64,000 nt of DNA, taken from positions 5,385,501 to 5,449,500 of the forward strand of contig NZ_CP060295.1 of NCBI RefSeq assembly GCF_014302995.1. Direction: 5' to 3'. Positions 15,873 to 25,103 of the stretch are shown here, in pieces. This stretch comes from Variovorax sp. PAMC26660 (GTDB taxonomy: Bacteria > Pseudomonadota > Gammaproteobacteria > Burkholderiales > Burkholderiaceae_C). Position 1 is the stretch's first letter. The number at the start of each line of letters is the position of its first letter. A model generated the notes under the pieces. That model worked only from the letters and a program-made list of their open reading frames with translations, had not been told where the DNA came from and made no database searches. A program made the translations under genes and the position numbers.

Positions 15873-17300
15873 GTGTTGTATCGAAAAAAAGTGGCAGCCC
15901 TGTATCTGCTCGGGTTCTTCGTCGACCTGGTCAACATGTTCATCGCCAACGTGGCGTACCCCGACATCGCGCATGCGTTCAATGCGTCCATTGCCACGCT
16001 GGCGTGGGTCGGCAACGCCTACATCCTCGGGCTGACCGTGGTGATCCCGCTCAGTGCATGGCTGGCGCGGCGCTGCGGCAGCCGGAACATCTTCATGCTT
16101 TCGCTCGCGGTGTTCATGCTTGCCACGCTGGGCGCCGGTGCCTCCGGCACGATCCCGACGCTGATCGCGTGGCGCTTTATCCAGGGGCTCGGTGGCGGTT
16201 TGCTGATCCCACTGGGCCAGACGATGGCCTACCGCATGTACCGGCCCGAGGAGCGGGCCAGCCTGTCCAGTCTCATCATGCTTGTCGGCCTGCTCGCACC
16301 GGCACTGTCGCCTGCGCTGGGTGGCCTGATCGTCGACGCTCTTTCGTGGCGCTGGATCTTCTTCCTGAATGTCCCGTTGGCCGCGTTCACGCTGGTGCTG
16401 GCCTGGCGTTGGTTGCGGCCGGAGCAGGTCGGCACCGTCCACACGCCGCTCGACCTGTCGGGCCTGGCCAGTGGCGCCCTTGCCATCGCGCTCGCCTTGC
16501 TCGGCCTGACGATGCTCGGCGAACATGACCGGCAGGCGGTCGGCGCGGTCGTCCTCGCGGCAGGGTTGCTCGTATTCGCATGGCATGTGCGCGGCGCGCT
16601 GCGCAGCGCACACCCGATCCTCAATCTCAGGCTCGCGCGCGATCCGCTGTTGCGCGTGTCGATGCTGGTCTACCTGCTCGTACCGGGCGTCTTCATGGGC
16701 GTGAGCCTGGTCGCGATGTTCTATCTGCAGACCGTGATGGGCATGTCCGCATCGCACACCGGCCTGCTGATGCTGCCGTGGTCGCTGGGCGCCTTCCTCG
16801 CCATCTCGCTGACCGGCAAGAGCTTCAACCGTGTCGGACCCAAGCCGCTGTTCCTGCTCGGTGCGCTGTTGCATGGCGCAGGCATCGCGTTGCTGGCCGG
16901 CGTTTCGCCGCCGCTGCGCTGGCCCCTGCTGACAGCCGCCTATGCCCTGATGGGTTTCGGCGGCAGCCTCACCAGCAGCGCCGCGCAGAGCACGGCCTTC
17001 CTGCAGACCGCCGATGACCAACTGGGCGAAGCCAGTGCGCTCTGGAACATCGGCCGGCAGATCAGCTTCTGCCTTGGCGTGGCCCTGCTGAGCGTGCTGC
17101 TCAACCTGCTGCTCGGCCTGGACGGCATCACCGACCCGGGCGATCCGGCCATGAGCGTGCGCGCGACCCACGTGTTTCACCTCTGCTTCGCCATTGCCGC
17201 CGCGAGCGCGGTGCTTCCGATCCTCCTTTGCATGCGCATCGGCAACGCGGACATCCTGCGTCGCCTGCGGATGCAACCCCACCCGAAGACGCAACCATGA
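15873..17300 (+). CDS. DHA2-family MFS transporter
   Basis: This 475-residue inner-membrane exporter is of the EmrB/QacA group, with about 14 transmembrane segments. Family motifs include LSAWLARRCGSRNIF, FIQGLGGGLLIPLGQTM and LSWRWIFFLNVPLA. It begins with GTG, preceded by GGAG. The neighbours suggest regulated export of an unknown compound: a divergent LysR regulator and a translationally coupled SnoaL-like gene. Confidence 0.87.
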   Translation: MLYRKKVAALYLLGFFVDLVNMFIANVAYPDIAHAFNASIATLAWVGNAYILGLTVVIPLSAWLARRCGSRNIFMLSLAVFMLATLGAGASGTIPTLIAWRFIQGLGGGLLIPLGQTMAYRMYRPEERASLSSLIMLVGLLAPALSPALGGLIVDALSWRWIFFLNVPLAAFTLVLAWRWLRPEQVGTVHTPLDLSGLASGALAIALALLGLTMLGEHDRQAVGAVVLAAGLLVFAWHVRGALRSAHPILNLRLARDPLLRVSMLVYLLVPGVFMGVSLVAMFYLQTVMGMSASHTGLLMLPWSLGAFLAISLTGKSFNRVGPKPLFLLGALLHGAGIALLAGVSPPLRWPLLTAAYALMGFGGSLTSSAAQSTAFLQTADDQLGEASALWNIGRQISFCLGVALLSVLLNLLLGLDGITDPGDPAMSVRATHVFHLCFAIAAASAVLPILLCMRIGNADILRRLRMQPHPKTQP

Positions 17301-17698
17301 CCATGACGCCCCTCCACATCTACCTCCAGGAAATCACCGACACCTGCGCGCTGATCGAGCGCCTGTTCAATGCGCCTGCACAAGACGCGACGATTCACCC
17401 CGAACTGCTCGCGCATTTTTCGCCCGAGTTCTCGATGCTGACGACCGGAGGCCACAGGCTCGATCACACGGCGCTGGCCGATTTCTTCTCGGCCATGGCG
17501 GGCCGCAAGCAAGGCCTGAAGATCGACGTGTCAGACCTCGCGCTGCTGTACGAGAGCGAGCGCGGCGCCGTCGTGACCTATGCGGAAACGCAGACGCTGA
17601 ATAGCGAGGTAGAAGTCCGCCTGGCGACCGTGCTCCTGGACAGGCGACAGGACGGCGCGCTGCAATGGCGGCATCTGCAGGAAACCACCCGAGGCTGA
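17297..17698 (+). CDS. SnoaL/DUF4440-like small protein
   Basis: This 133-residue protein has the pattern of the NTF2-like superfamily: an N-terminal helix (ITDTCALIERLFNAP), a HFSPEFSMLTTGGHRL segment and closing beta strands (VEVRLATVLLDRR). Its ATG overlaps the stop of the MFS gene (ATGA), so translation is coupled. Such domains act as small-molecule isomerases or as binding modules; no catalytic role can be proven here. Confidence 0.65.
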   Translation: MTMTPLHIYLQEITDTCALIERLFNAPAQDATIHPELLAHFSPEFSMLTTGGHRLDHTALADFFSAMAGRKQGLKIDVSDLALLYESERGAVVTYAETQTLNSEVEVRLATVLLDRRQDGALQWRHLQETTRG

Positions 17699-17699
17699 T

Positions 17700-18080
17700 T
17701 CAGGGCCGCGTGATCAGCGGCGAAGCCGGCACCACCGGCGGTGGCCGCTGCGGATACACCGACGTGCCGAAGGTGTTGCCCATGCGATGTTCGGTCGCCG
17801 CCCGGTTGAACAGGCCGAGCTGGTTGGACGGCCGCTGCGCGATGGCTTCCGACGCCATGCCCGGCTGCGCTCCGTCGGCCGCGCGTGGCGGCGCGGTGGG
17901 GCGCAGCTTCTGCGTGAGGCAGGCATAGGAGGGCGTGCGCTCGCCATTGACCACCACTTCCACGCAACTGTCCGCGCCCGTGTCCTCCGCCTTCGCGGCT
18001 GGCGAATCCTGCGCCATCGCAACACCGTGGGAACCGAATGCCAGCAACGCCATGGCGCCATACAAGAGACCTGCGCGCAT
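17700..18080 (-). CDS. Exported protein of unknown function
   Basis: This 126-residue precursor starts at an ATG with GGGAG upstream; a GTG two codons earlier is less likely. The signal peptide ends HGVAMAQ. The mature N-terminus holds two cysteines (DSCVEVVVNGE and SYACLTQKL) and the rest is rich in Pro and Arg. It converges with the SnoaL-like gene. No family is recognised. Confidence 0.6.
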   Translation of the reverse strand: MRAGLLYGAMALLAFGSHGVAMAQDSPAAKAEDTGADSCVEVVVNGERTPSYACLTQKLRPTAPPRAADGAQPGMASEAIAQRPSNQLGLFNRAATEHRMGNTFGTSVYPQRPPPVVPASPLITRP

Positions 18081-18174
18081 CCTCACTCCCCATCGTTCGA
18101 TTGGCCGGCCGGGACGGCGGCGAACCCGTCAGTCTAGGCAGCGCGCAAGTCAGCCACAAGACGGCGCGACCGCT

Positions 18175-19971
18175 TCAACCGAAGGTGAACACATAGGCTT
18201 GCGCACCGGCATCGAGAAACTCGATCTCGAACAGCCGGTCCTTGCCATTCACCGACTGGCGCACGAGTTGATAGAGCCGTTGCGCGTCGATGACGCCGTT
18301 GCCTTCCGCATCCGTATCGGCGCCGTGGTCCGCCAGCGGCGGCTTGCCGTCCACCCGCACTCTGAAGCGCACGGGCTTTCCGTCGGTCGACGGGCCCAGC
18401 ACCAGGTGCAGGTCGCGCGCCTGAAAGCGATAAGCGATGCGCCCGTTGGCGCGGGCCAGCACCGCGCGTTCACTCCCCACGGTCCATTCACCGCTCAAGG
18501 CCCATTGGTCGGTTCGCAGCGAAGGTGCGCTCTGGTAGACGCGGGTACGGTCGCTCGCAAGGCCGCCGGGCGAGGCGAAGTTGTGCGCGCGTTCATAGCC
18601 GAGGTAGGTCTCGCCCGACAGTGCAGGCGACGCATCGGGCGCGGCCTGTGTGCCCTGGCCTTGTGGCGAGACCACCTGAGCCGGCACATCCGCCCGCCCG
18701 GCCTCGGCCAGCAGTTGCTGGATGACCTGCTCCGACTTCGTGTACCGGTTCTCCCCGACCTGTTGATGGCGGATGCGCCCCTGCGTGTCGATGAAATAGA
18801 AAGCCGGCCACGACTGGTTGCCGAATGCACGCCAGATCGCGTAGTTGCTGTCGACGGCCACCGGGAAGCCAACGCCCAGGTCCTTCGTCGCCCTGCGCAC
18901 GTTGGACGGCAGCTTCTCGAACGCGAACTCGGGCGTGTGCACGCCAATGACGACCAGGCCTGCGTCCTTGTACTTCTCTGCCCATGCGCGGACATAGGGC
19001 AGCGTGCGCAGGCAGTTGATGCACGAGTAAGTCCAGAAGTCGATGAGCACGACCTTGCCGCGCAGGCTCTCGGGCGTCAGCGGGGGTGAGTTGATCCATT
19101 CGGTCGCGCCGGCGAGAGACGGAAGCGAGCCCTCGACACCGAGTGGAGGCACAGGCTTCTTCGGCTCCTGCAGTGCCGATGTCAACATCAGGCCAGGCGC
19201 CAGTGACGTCGACACCGGCGCGGCGAGCAGAGGCGACGGCTTCGGCGCGTTGATCTTCTCGACAAGCGCCTGCTCCAGTGCCGACTTGGTTCCGGCCGAG
19301 AGTTGGCTGAGCAGCCCTGTGTCCAGCCCCAGCGCGATCGCACCGACGCCCGCCAGCACCGCCACGCCAGCCGCACGCCGCACCCATTCGCCCGTGCGCA
19401 GCGAGCCCTTCATCACCGAGAACACGCGGCCGCCGAAGAGCAGCGCCGCCGCCAGCGAAGTGCACGCGCCGGCGGCATAGGCCAGCAGCAACAGCGAGGT
19501 GCCGACGCTCGCGCCGTTGAGCGCCGCGCCGGTCAGGATCAGCCCGAGGATCGGTCCCGCGCACGGCGCCCACAGCAGGCCGGTGCCAACGCCGAGCAGC
19601 AGCGGCGCGAAGACCGAAGGCTTTGTCGCGGCACCGTCCGGCTGCCGTTGCGACAACCGGTTGCCAAGCGCAACCAGCGGCCGGCTCAGCCGCTGCGCCA
19701 CCGACGGAAACAGCAGCGTGACGCCGAACACCGCTAGCAGCCCCATCGCCGCATGGCGCCCGTACTGGTTCAGTGCCACCACCCAGCCACCGCCCACCGC
19801 CGCCAGCGTGGCGATGGCGGCAAAGGCCAGCGCCATCCCCAGCAGCAAGGGCAGCCCGTGCGAGCGGAACGGACGGTCTGCGCGTGCGAACACGAAGGGG
19901 AGCACGGGCAGGATGCACGGGCTCAGGATGGTGAGCACGCCACCCAGGTAGGCAACGAGGAGGATGAACAT
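18175..19971 (-). CDS. DipZ-type fusion: CcdA-like membrane domain plus thioredoxin domain
   Basis: This 598-residue protein carries reducing power across the inner membrane to a periplasmic thioredoxin domain. Residues 1-245 are a CcdA/DsbD-like membrane part with redox cysteines in LSPCILPVLPF and LWAPCAGPILG. Residues 280-440 are a TlpA-like thioredoxin with active site CINC near 317-320. The C-terminal 150 residues form the beta-rich module typical of DipZ. It follows the sensor kinase gene by 100 bases on the same strand and is probably cotranscribed, which puts it in the stress regulon marked by the shared 17-bp motif. Confidence 0.88.
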   Translation of the reverse strand: MFILLVAYLGGVLTILSPCILPVLPFVFARADRPFRSHGLPLLLGMALAFAAIATLAAVGGGWVVALNQYGRHAAMGLLAVFGVTLLFPSVAQRLSRPLVALGNRLSQRQPDGAATKPSVFAPLLLGVGTGLLWAPCAGPILGLILTGAALNGASVGTSLLLLAYAAGACTSLAAALLFGGRVFSVMKGSLRTGEWVRRAAGVAVLAGVGAIALGLDTGLLSQLSAGTKSALEQALVEKINAPKPSPLLAAPVSTSLAPGLMLTSALQEPKKPVPPLGVEGSLPSLAGATEWINSPPLTPESLRGKVVLIDFWTYSCINCLRTLPYVRAWAEKYKDAGLVVIGVHTPEFAFEKLPSNVRRATKDLGVGFPVAVDSNYAIWRAFGNQSWPAFYFIDTQGRIRHQQVGENRYTKSEQVIQQLLAEAGRADVPAQVVSPQGQGTQAAPDASPALSGETYLGYERAHNFASPGGLASDRTRVYQSAPSLRTDQWALSGEWTVGSERAVLARANGRIAYRFQARDLHLVLGPSTDGKPVRFRVRVDGKPPLADHGADTDAEGNGVIDAQRLYQLVRQSVNGKDRLFEIEFLDAGAQAYVFTFG

Positions 19972-20071
19972 GGTGTGGTTCTCTGCGGTGGATGGATGAA
20001 AACGACAGGGCGAGCAAGGTCTTCACGGCCTCGACGAGCGAGCCGCTTTTCAAAAAGGGACTTGGTGCGGC

Positions 20072-21457
20072 TCAGCCCGGCGGCGCAGCGCGGGTGTTCG
20101 TCAGGGTCAGCCGGGCTTCCAGCCCGCCTTCGCTGCGGTTGCGCAGCGTCAGCTCCGCGCCCATCGCCATCGCGAGCTGGTGGGCGATGGCCAGGCCCAG
20201 CCCGGTGCCGCCGGTGCCGCGGTTGCGCGAGCCTTCCACGCGGTAGAAAGGCTTGAGCACGTTCTCCAACTGGTCCGGCGGAATGCCGGGGCCGTTGTCG
20301 ATCACGGCAAGGACCAGTCGATCACTGTCCGCCCGCACCTGCAGCCGAACATCGCTGCCGAAATTCAGCGCGTTGTCGATCAGGTTCGCCAGGATCCGGC
20401 GCAACGCATTCGGGCGCGTCACGATGGGTTCGCCGGTGCGGCCTTCGAGCCGCACCGCCTGTCCCGAGTCTTCATAGTCGGCCACCATGCTCTCGAACAG
20501 CGCGTCGGCGTCGATGCGGCAGGCCGGCTCGGTGGCGCCGTGGAGCGTTCGCGCGTAGGTCACGCCTTCGCGCACCAGCGCGTGCATCGCGTCGAGGTCT
20601 TGCCGGAACTTGTCGCGGTCGTGGTCGCTGTCCATCAGCTCGGTGCGCAGGCGCATGCGGGTGATCGGCGTCTGCAGGTCGTGCGAGATGGCCGCAAGAA
20701 TTTCCACGCGCTCGGCCATGTAGCCTGCGATGCGACGCTGCATGGCGTTGAAGGCGCGTGCCGCGTGGGCCACTTCGGTCGGACCGTCTTCCAGCAGCTT
20801 CTGTGCCTTGAGGTCGGGCCCCAGTTCGTCGGCAGCCGCGGCAAGATCGGCCAGCGGCCGCGTCACCAGCCGCACGGCGAACCAGGCGCACAGGGCCAGC
20901 ACCACCAACTGGATGGCCAGCAGCCACATCACCCAGCGCGACACCGGCATGCCCACCCGCCTCGCATGCACCACCACCGAAGAGCCGTCGCTCAGTCGCA
21001 CCTGGATCTGCAGGCTCTCGGTCGGTTGCGCCACCTGCCCGATCTTCACGATCTCGAAAGGCCGCATCGCATCGGCGATGGCCGTGGCGAACTGCTGCAG
21101 CAGCACGGACTGCGGTGCGATGCCCTGTGCGCTGCCGCCCAGCACGAAGCGGTAGTTGCGCCGTTCCAGCCGTTCCAGCCAGCTCGCGCGTTCGGCGGCG
21201 GGCAGGCGGTCGAGGATGGCGACCGAACTGGCGATGTCGCGCTCGATGCCGATCATCATCAGCTCGCGCAGCGCCATGTCGCGTTCGTAGCGGATGGCCG
21301 CGAAGGTCAGCAACTGCGCAATTGCCAGGCCGATCACGATGATCAGCGTCACCCGGGAGAACAGCGAACGCGGCACCAGCCGGTGCCAGTTTTTGCGAAC
21401 GGGCGCCTGAAGGCCAGTGCTGGCGGGGAGGGCGTCGGGGCTGGCTGATGTGGGCAT
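20072..21457 (-). CDS. Sensor histidine kinase
   Basis: This inner-membrane kinase of about 461 residues has two transmembrane segments (VTLIIVIGLAIAQLL and WVMWLLAIQLVVLALCAW) around a 130-residue periplasmic sensor. A HAMP domain, an H-box (ILAAISHDLQTPITRMRLR, with the phosphorylated His), an N-box (ILANLIDNALNFG) and G-boxes (VIDNGPGIPPDQ, GTGLGLAIAH) follow. The chosen ATG lacks a strong ribosome-binding site; longer starts run through the promoter region. It has no adjacent regulator: the only response regulator nearby is at 25664. Its genes for DipZ and the divergent hydrolase suggest envelope redox stress. Confidence 0.87.
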   Translation of the reverse strand: MPTSASPDALPASTGLQAPVRKNWHRLVPRSLFSRVTLIIVIGLAIAQLLTFAAIRYERDMALRELMMIGIERDIASSVAILDRLPAAERASWLERLERRNYRFVLGGSAQGIAPQSVLLQQFATAIADAMRPFEIVKIGQVAQPTESLQIQVRLSDGSSVVVHARRVGMPVSRWVMWLLAIQLVVLALCAWFAVRLVTRPLADLAAAADELGPDLKAQKLLEDGPTEVAHAARAFNAMQRRIAGYMAERVEILAAISHDLQTPITRMRLRTELMDSDHDRDKFRQDLDAMHALVREGVTYARTLHGATEPACRIDADALFESMVADYEDSGQAVRLEGRTGEPIVTRPNALRRILANLIDNALNFGSDVRLQVRADSDRLVLAVIDNGPGIPPDQLENVLKPFYRVEGSRNRGTGGTGLGLAIAHQLAMAMGAELTLRNRSEGGLEARLTLTNTRAAPPG

Positions 21458-21567
21458 GGGCTGGTTTATAGACCCGTGCCCGCCACCGGTGCCGTTTGTT
21501 TGTATTGCAGTGTGTTGAACCCCGCAAACGACATGGAACATTACCCGCGCGTTCGCGCTTTCCGTTT

Positions 21568-21613
21568 TTGTATGCCCGTGTATCTCGCGGCGCCGGCACA
21601 CACGGCCATACAA
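21568..21613. promoter_or_regulatory. Shared stress-regulon motif, site 1 (inverted half-sites)
   Basis: TTGTATGCCCGTGTATC at 21568-21584 is followed by ACACGGCCATACAA at 21600-21613, an inverted copy matching 13 of 14 bases. The site lies between the divergent kinase-dipZ and hydrolase-ohr operons. Close copies stand before the response regulator gene (25576) and the thioredoxin gene (27864), so it is probably the binding site of that regulator. Confidence 0.6.
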
Positions 21614-21732
21614 GAAGGCCCCTTTCAAGACACATCGCGAATACACGCCGCGAATCCAATGAGGCCATCGCCAGCCGCACCCCATCCGGTGCCCTGGCGA
21701 TGAGATCACTCAACGCATACGAAGGAACGCGC

Positions 21733-22770
21733 ATGTCTGCACCCATCAATCGTCAACGCCGCTTCTTGCTGGGAGGCGCGGCTGCGAGCCTTGCGGCCAT
21801 AGAGCTGGCCTTCATGGGCAACACCCAGGCGGCCGAGACGCGACCCACCGGTTCATCCGGCAAGTCGCCCAGGCTGGAACCGATCCGCCAGATCAAGGCG
21901 GGCGAACTCGACGTCGGCTACTACGAAGCCGGCCCCGCCGACGGCATTCCCGTGCTGCTGATGCACGGCTACCCCTACGACATCCACAGCTATGCAGAGG
22001 TCGCGCCGCTGCTGGCCGCAAGGGGCTGCCGCGTCATCGTGCCGCACCTGCGCGGCCATGGCAGCACCCGCTTTCTCGACAGCGCCAACCCGCGCTCCGC
22101 ACAGCAGGCGGCCGTGGCGCTGGACCAGATCGCGCTGCTCGACGCGCTCGGCATCGACCGCGCCGTGATGGTGGGCTACGACTGGGGCGCGCGCACCGCC
22201 TGCATCATCGCGGCGCTCTGGCCGCAGCGTTGCCTGTGGCTGCTGTCGGTCAACGGCTACATCATGACCAACCGCCCCGGCAACAAGCTGCCGCTGCCCG
22301 CCAAGGTGGAGCTGGGCTGGTGGTACCAGTACTACTTCGCCACGGAGCGCGGCCGTCTCGGGCTGGAGGCGAACCGGCGCGACATCGCGCGCATCCTGTG
22401 GACCACCAACTCGCCGAAGTGGAACTATGACGACGCCACCTTCGAGCGCAGCGCCGCGTCCTTCGACAACCCCGACTATGTGAACATCGTGATTCACAAC
22501 TACCGCTGGCGCCTGGGGCTCGCGGAGGGCTTTGCGCCGTATGAAGACCTCGAAAGGCGCCTCGCCGCCTTCCCGACGATTGCCGTTCCCACCATCACCA
22601 TGGACGGCGATTCCGACGGCGTGGTGCCCGCTACCGACGGCAAGGCCTATGCCGCGAAGTTCACCGGGCCGCGCACGCACATTGTCGTGAACGCGGGCCA
22701 CAACGTGCCGCAGGAAACGCCGCAGGTGTTTGTCGATGCGATCTGGAAGCTCGCATCCGCGCGCGGCTGA
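21733..22770 (+). CDS. Exported epoxide-hydrolase-like alpha/beta hydrolase
   Basis: This 345-residue protein has a twin-arginine-type signal (NRQRRFLLGGAAASLAA), suggesting folded export by Tat. The alpha/beta-hydrolase core shows HGYP (oxyanion hole), the nucleophile elbow GYDWGA with Asp in place of Ser, DGDSDG for the acid and AGHNVPQE for the base. An Asp nucleophile is typical of epoxide hydrolases and haloalkane or haloacetate dehalogenases rather than esterases. It starts at an ATG with GAAGGAA. The ohr gene follows 54 bases later in the same operon, which points to detoxifying oxidised lipids; this is inference. Confidence 0.85.
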   Translation: MSAPINRQRRFLLGGAAASLAAIELAFMGNTQAAETRPTGSSGKSPRLEPIRQIKAGELDVGYYEAGPADGIPVLLMHGYPYDIHSYAEVAPLLAARGCRVIVPHLRGHGSTRFLDSANPRSAQQAAVALDQIALLDALGIDRAVMVGYDWGARTACIIAALWPQRCLWLLSVNGYIMTNRPGNKLPLPAKVELGWWYQYYFATERGRLGLEANRRDIARILWTTNSPKWNYDDATFERSAASFDNPDYVNIVIHNYRWRLGLAEGFAPYEDLERRLAAFPTIAVPTITMDGDSDGVVPATDGKAYAAKFTGPRTHIVVNAGHNVPQETPQVFVDAIWKLASARG

Positions 22771-22824
22771 ACCGACTCTTTTTCTTTCTCCCGACCCACC
22801 CCGACTCACTCCAAAGGAACCACC

Positions 22825-23250
22825 ATGACCATGAAGCTCGACAAAGTGCTGTACACCGCATCCACCCACACCACCGGCGGCCGCGAAGGCGCAGGCAAGG
22901 CCAGCGACGGCGCGCTCGACGTCAAGCTCAGCCCACCCGGCTCGGGCAAGCCCGGCACCAACCCCGAACAGTTGTTCGGCATCGGCTACTCGGCCTGCTT
23001 CATCGGCGCGATGCGGCTCGCCGGCGGCCGGCTCGGCATCAAGCTGCCGGAAGACGTGGCTGTCGATGCCAGCGTGTCGCTCGGCAAGACGGAAGGCGAC
23101 GCGGCCTATGCATTGGCCGTGAAGCTGGCCATCACGCTGCCGGGTCTCGACGCCGCGCAGAAGAAGCAACTGGTGGAGGGCGCCCACCAGACCTGCCCCT
23201 ACTCGAACGCGACGCGGGGCAACATCGAGGTCGAATTCTCGATCGCCTGA
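22825..23250 (+). CDS. ohr: Ohr-type organic hydroperoxide reductase
   Basis: This 141-residue OsmC/Ohr-family peroxidase reduces organic hydroperoxides, usually with lipoyl reductants. The two catalytic cysteines are in FGIGYSACFIGAM and HQTCPYSNATRGN, the arrangement of Ohr rather than OsmC. Its length is normal. It lies behind the epoxide-hydrolase-like gene in what looks like a two-gene stress operon. No OhrR repressor is nearby, so the shared motif and two-component pair are the likely control. Confidence 0.9.
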   Translation: MTMKLDKVLYTASTHTTGGREGAGKASDGALDVKLSPPGSGKPGTNPEQLFGIGYSACFIGAMRLAGGRLGIKLPEDVAVDASVSLGKTEGDAAYALAVKLAITLPGLDAAQKKQLVEGAHQTCPYSNATRGNIEVEFSIA

Positions 23251-23255
23251 TCTCT

Positions 23256-24047
23256 TCAGCGAACCGCGACGATGAACAGCCTTGGAAAAGGCAGCAGCAC
23301 CGTGCCATCGTCCAGTGCGGGATAGGCCTTTGCAATCTCGGTCTGGTACTGCGCAATGAACGCGGCCTTCTCATCCGCGTTCAGCCGCGCCAGATAGGGC
23401 AACAGCGCCGAGCCTTTGAACCATTCCACCACCGCCGCAGCGCCGGCGAGCGGGTGGAAGTAGGTGGTGCGCCACACATCCACCTGGCTGACATGCGGCC
23501 GCAGCAACGCGTAGTAATGCGCCGGGCTGTGCCGCGCCGGGTGCTTCACGTCGCCGATCTTTTCGGCCCAGCGCTTCGATGCCGCGACTTCGCGCGCCAG
23601 CCGGTGCGCGGGTTCTTCCAGGTTGTCGGGCGTCTGTATCGCGAGGCTGCCGCCGGGCGCGAGCTTGCTCGCCAGGCGCGGATACAGCGATGCGTGGTCC
23701 GGCAGCCATTGCAGCGAAGCATTCGCCAGGATCACGTCGAAGGCCTGCGACGGGTTCCAGCTTTCGATGTCCGACACCTCGAAGCCGATGGCGGGCAGGC
23801 GCTTTCGCGCGGCAGTCACCATGTCTTCGGAGCTGTCCATGCCGGTGACCGTCGCGCCAGGAAAACGCTGGGCGAGCACGTCGGTGGAATTGCCGGGCCC
23901 GCAGCCCAGGTCGACGGCCAGCCGAACGTCTTTGGAATGAATGGCGGCCACGAGATCGCGGACCGGCCGGGTGCGTTCGTTCTCGAAGGCTGTGTATTGC
24001 TTGGCAGACCAGTCGCCGCTGGTGGCGTCGGGGGTAGAGGCAGTCAT
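23256..24047 (-). CDS. SAM-dependent methyltransferase, trans-aconitate 2-methyltransferase-like
   Basis: This 263-residue cytoplasmic methyltransferase has the class I motif VDLGCGPGNSTDVLAQRF for S-adenosylmethionine, then GMDSSEDMV and the Tam-like segment ILANASLQWLPDH. The overall pattern follows trans-aconitate 2-methyltransferase (Tam), which protects against an inhibitory aconitase by-product. The start at 24047 gives the family's usual length; an upstream extension overlaps the promoter of the divergent LysR gene. Confidence 0.83.
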   Translation of the reverse strand: MTASTPDATSGDWSAKQYTAFENERTRPVRDLVAAIHSKDVRLAVDLGCGPGNSTDVLAQRFPGATVTGMDSSEDMVTAARKRLPAIGFEVSDIESWNPSQAFDVILANASLQWLPDHASLYPRLASKLAPGGSLAIQTPDNLEEPAHRLAREVAASKRWAEKIGDVKHPARHSPAHYYALLRPHVSQVDVWRTTYFHPLAGAAAVVEWFKGSALLPYLARLNADEKAAFIAQYQTEIAKAYPALDDGTVLLPFPRLFIVAVR

Positions 24048-24105
24048 CGGAGGCTCTTCTTGAAGTGGGTGCGGATAGTTTGCGCAGCGTGCTTGTCTAC
24101 GTAAA

Positions 24106-24128
24106 ATGAATTTATTTCGGCCATTCAT
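24106..24128. promoter_or_regulatory. LysR-type T-N11-A dyad
   Basis: ATGAAT, eleven bases, ATTCAT: a dyad with the classic T-N11-A core of LysR operators, 12 bases before the LysR start and 58 bases from the divergent methyltransferase gene. Confidence 0.5.
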
Positions 24129-24139
24129 TCAAATCGCTC

Positions 24140-25048
24140 ATGAAAATCGACATCCTGGGCATTCAGGCTTTCGTCGCGATTGCAGAGCGGGGCAGCTTCC
24201 AGGCTGCGGCCGACCATCTCAGCGTGACGCAGACGGCCATCACGCAGCGGCTGCGCAAGCTCGAAGAATTCCTGGGCGTGGCGCTGGTCGAGCGCACAAC
24301 CCGCTCCGTCGGGCTCTCGACCATCGGCCAGAACTTCCTGCCGCAAGCGCGCCGCCAACTGATCGAACTGACAGACGCCTTGCTGGAGATCCGCGAAAGC
24401 GGCAAGGCCGAGCGCGGCGACGTGTCCATTGCCTGCGTGCCGACAGCGGGCGTGCAGTTCCTGCCGAAGATCATGCGGGCCTATTCGGCGCGCTATCCGC
24501 AGAACCGGATCAAGATCCTCGACCACTCGACGTCGGCCGTGACCGACGCGGTGCTGCACCGCGAAGTGGAGTTCGGCATCGGCATGTCCGGCTCGCATCC
24601 GCCCGAGCTGTCGAGCGTGCCGCTGCTCGAAGACAAGTACGTGCTGATCTGCCACCAGAGCCATCCGCTGGCAAAGCGCCGCAGGATCGCGTGGCGGCAA
24701 TTGAAGGAATTTCCGCTGATCTTCGCCGGCCAGGTCAACGGCAACCGCGACCTGCTCGACATGGCTCTGGACAAGAGCGCGCTCGGCCTGCAGACCTTCT
24801 ACGAAGTCCAGCGCAGTTCCACCGCGGTCGGGCTGGTCGCCCAGCAGGTGGCCGCCGCGATCGTGCCCAGGCTGGCGGTGCAGGCGGGCGCCTATCCCGA
24901 CATCCGCATCGTGGAGCTGATCGATCCGGTGGTCTCGCGCACGCTGGTGCTGATGGCCCGCAAGACGGCGCACCTGTCGCCGGCGGCGCAGGCGCTCTAC
25001 AACATGATCAAGGCGCAGGCCTCGCGAAAGCAGAACGGGCAGGCCTGA
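24140..25048 (+). CDS. LysR-family transcriptional regulator
   Basis: This 302-residue protein has a winged helix-turn-helix at residues 4-60 (IQAFVAIAERGSFQAAADHL, then QTAITQRLRKLEEFLGVALV) and an effector domain with FGIGMSGSHPPELSSVPLLE. It is of the subgroup close to CynR/CbbR-like regulators. It is divergent from the methyltransferase gene and 55 bases upstream of an OsmC-family gene, either of which may be its target. Confidence 0.88.
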   Translation: MKIDILGIQAFVAIAERGSFQAAADHLSVTQTAITQRLRKLEEFLGVALVERTTRSVGLSTIGQNFLPQARRQLIELTDALLEIRESGKAERGDVSIACVPTAGVQFLPKIMRAYSARYPQNRIKILDHSTSAVTDAVLHREVEFGIGMSGSHPPELSSVPLLEDKYVLICHQSHPLAKRRRIAWRQLKEFPLIFAGQVNGNRDLLDMALDKSALGLQTFYEVQRSSTAVGLVAQQVAAAIVPRLAVQAGAYPDIRIVELIDPVVSRTLVLMARKTAHLSPAAQALYNMIKAQASRKQNGQA

Positions 25049-25103
25049 TCGATGATTCGGGCTGCCACACGCATATTCATCAGACTTGTCCAGGAGTGAA
25101 CAC

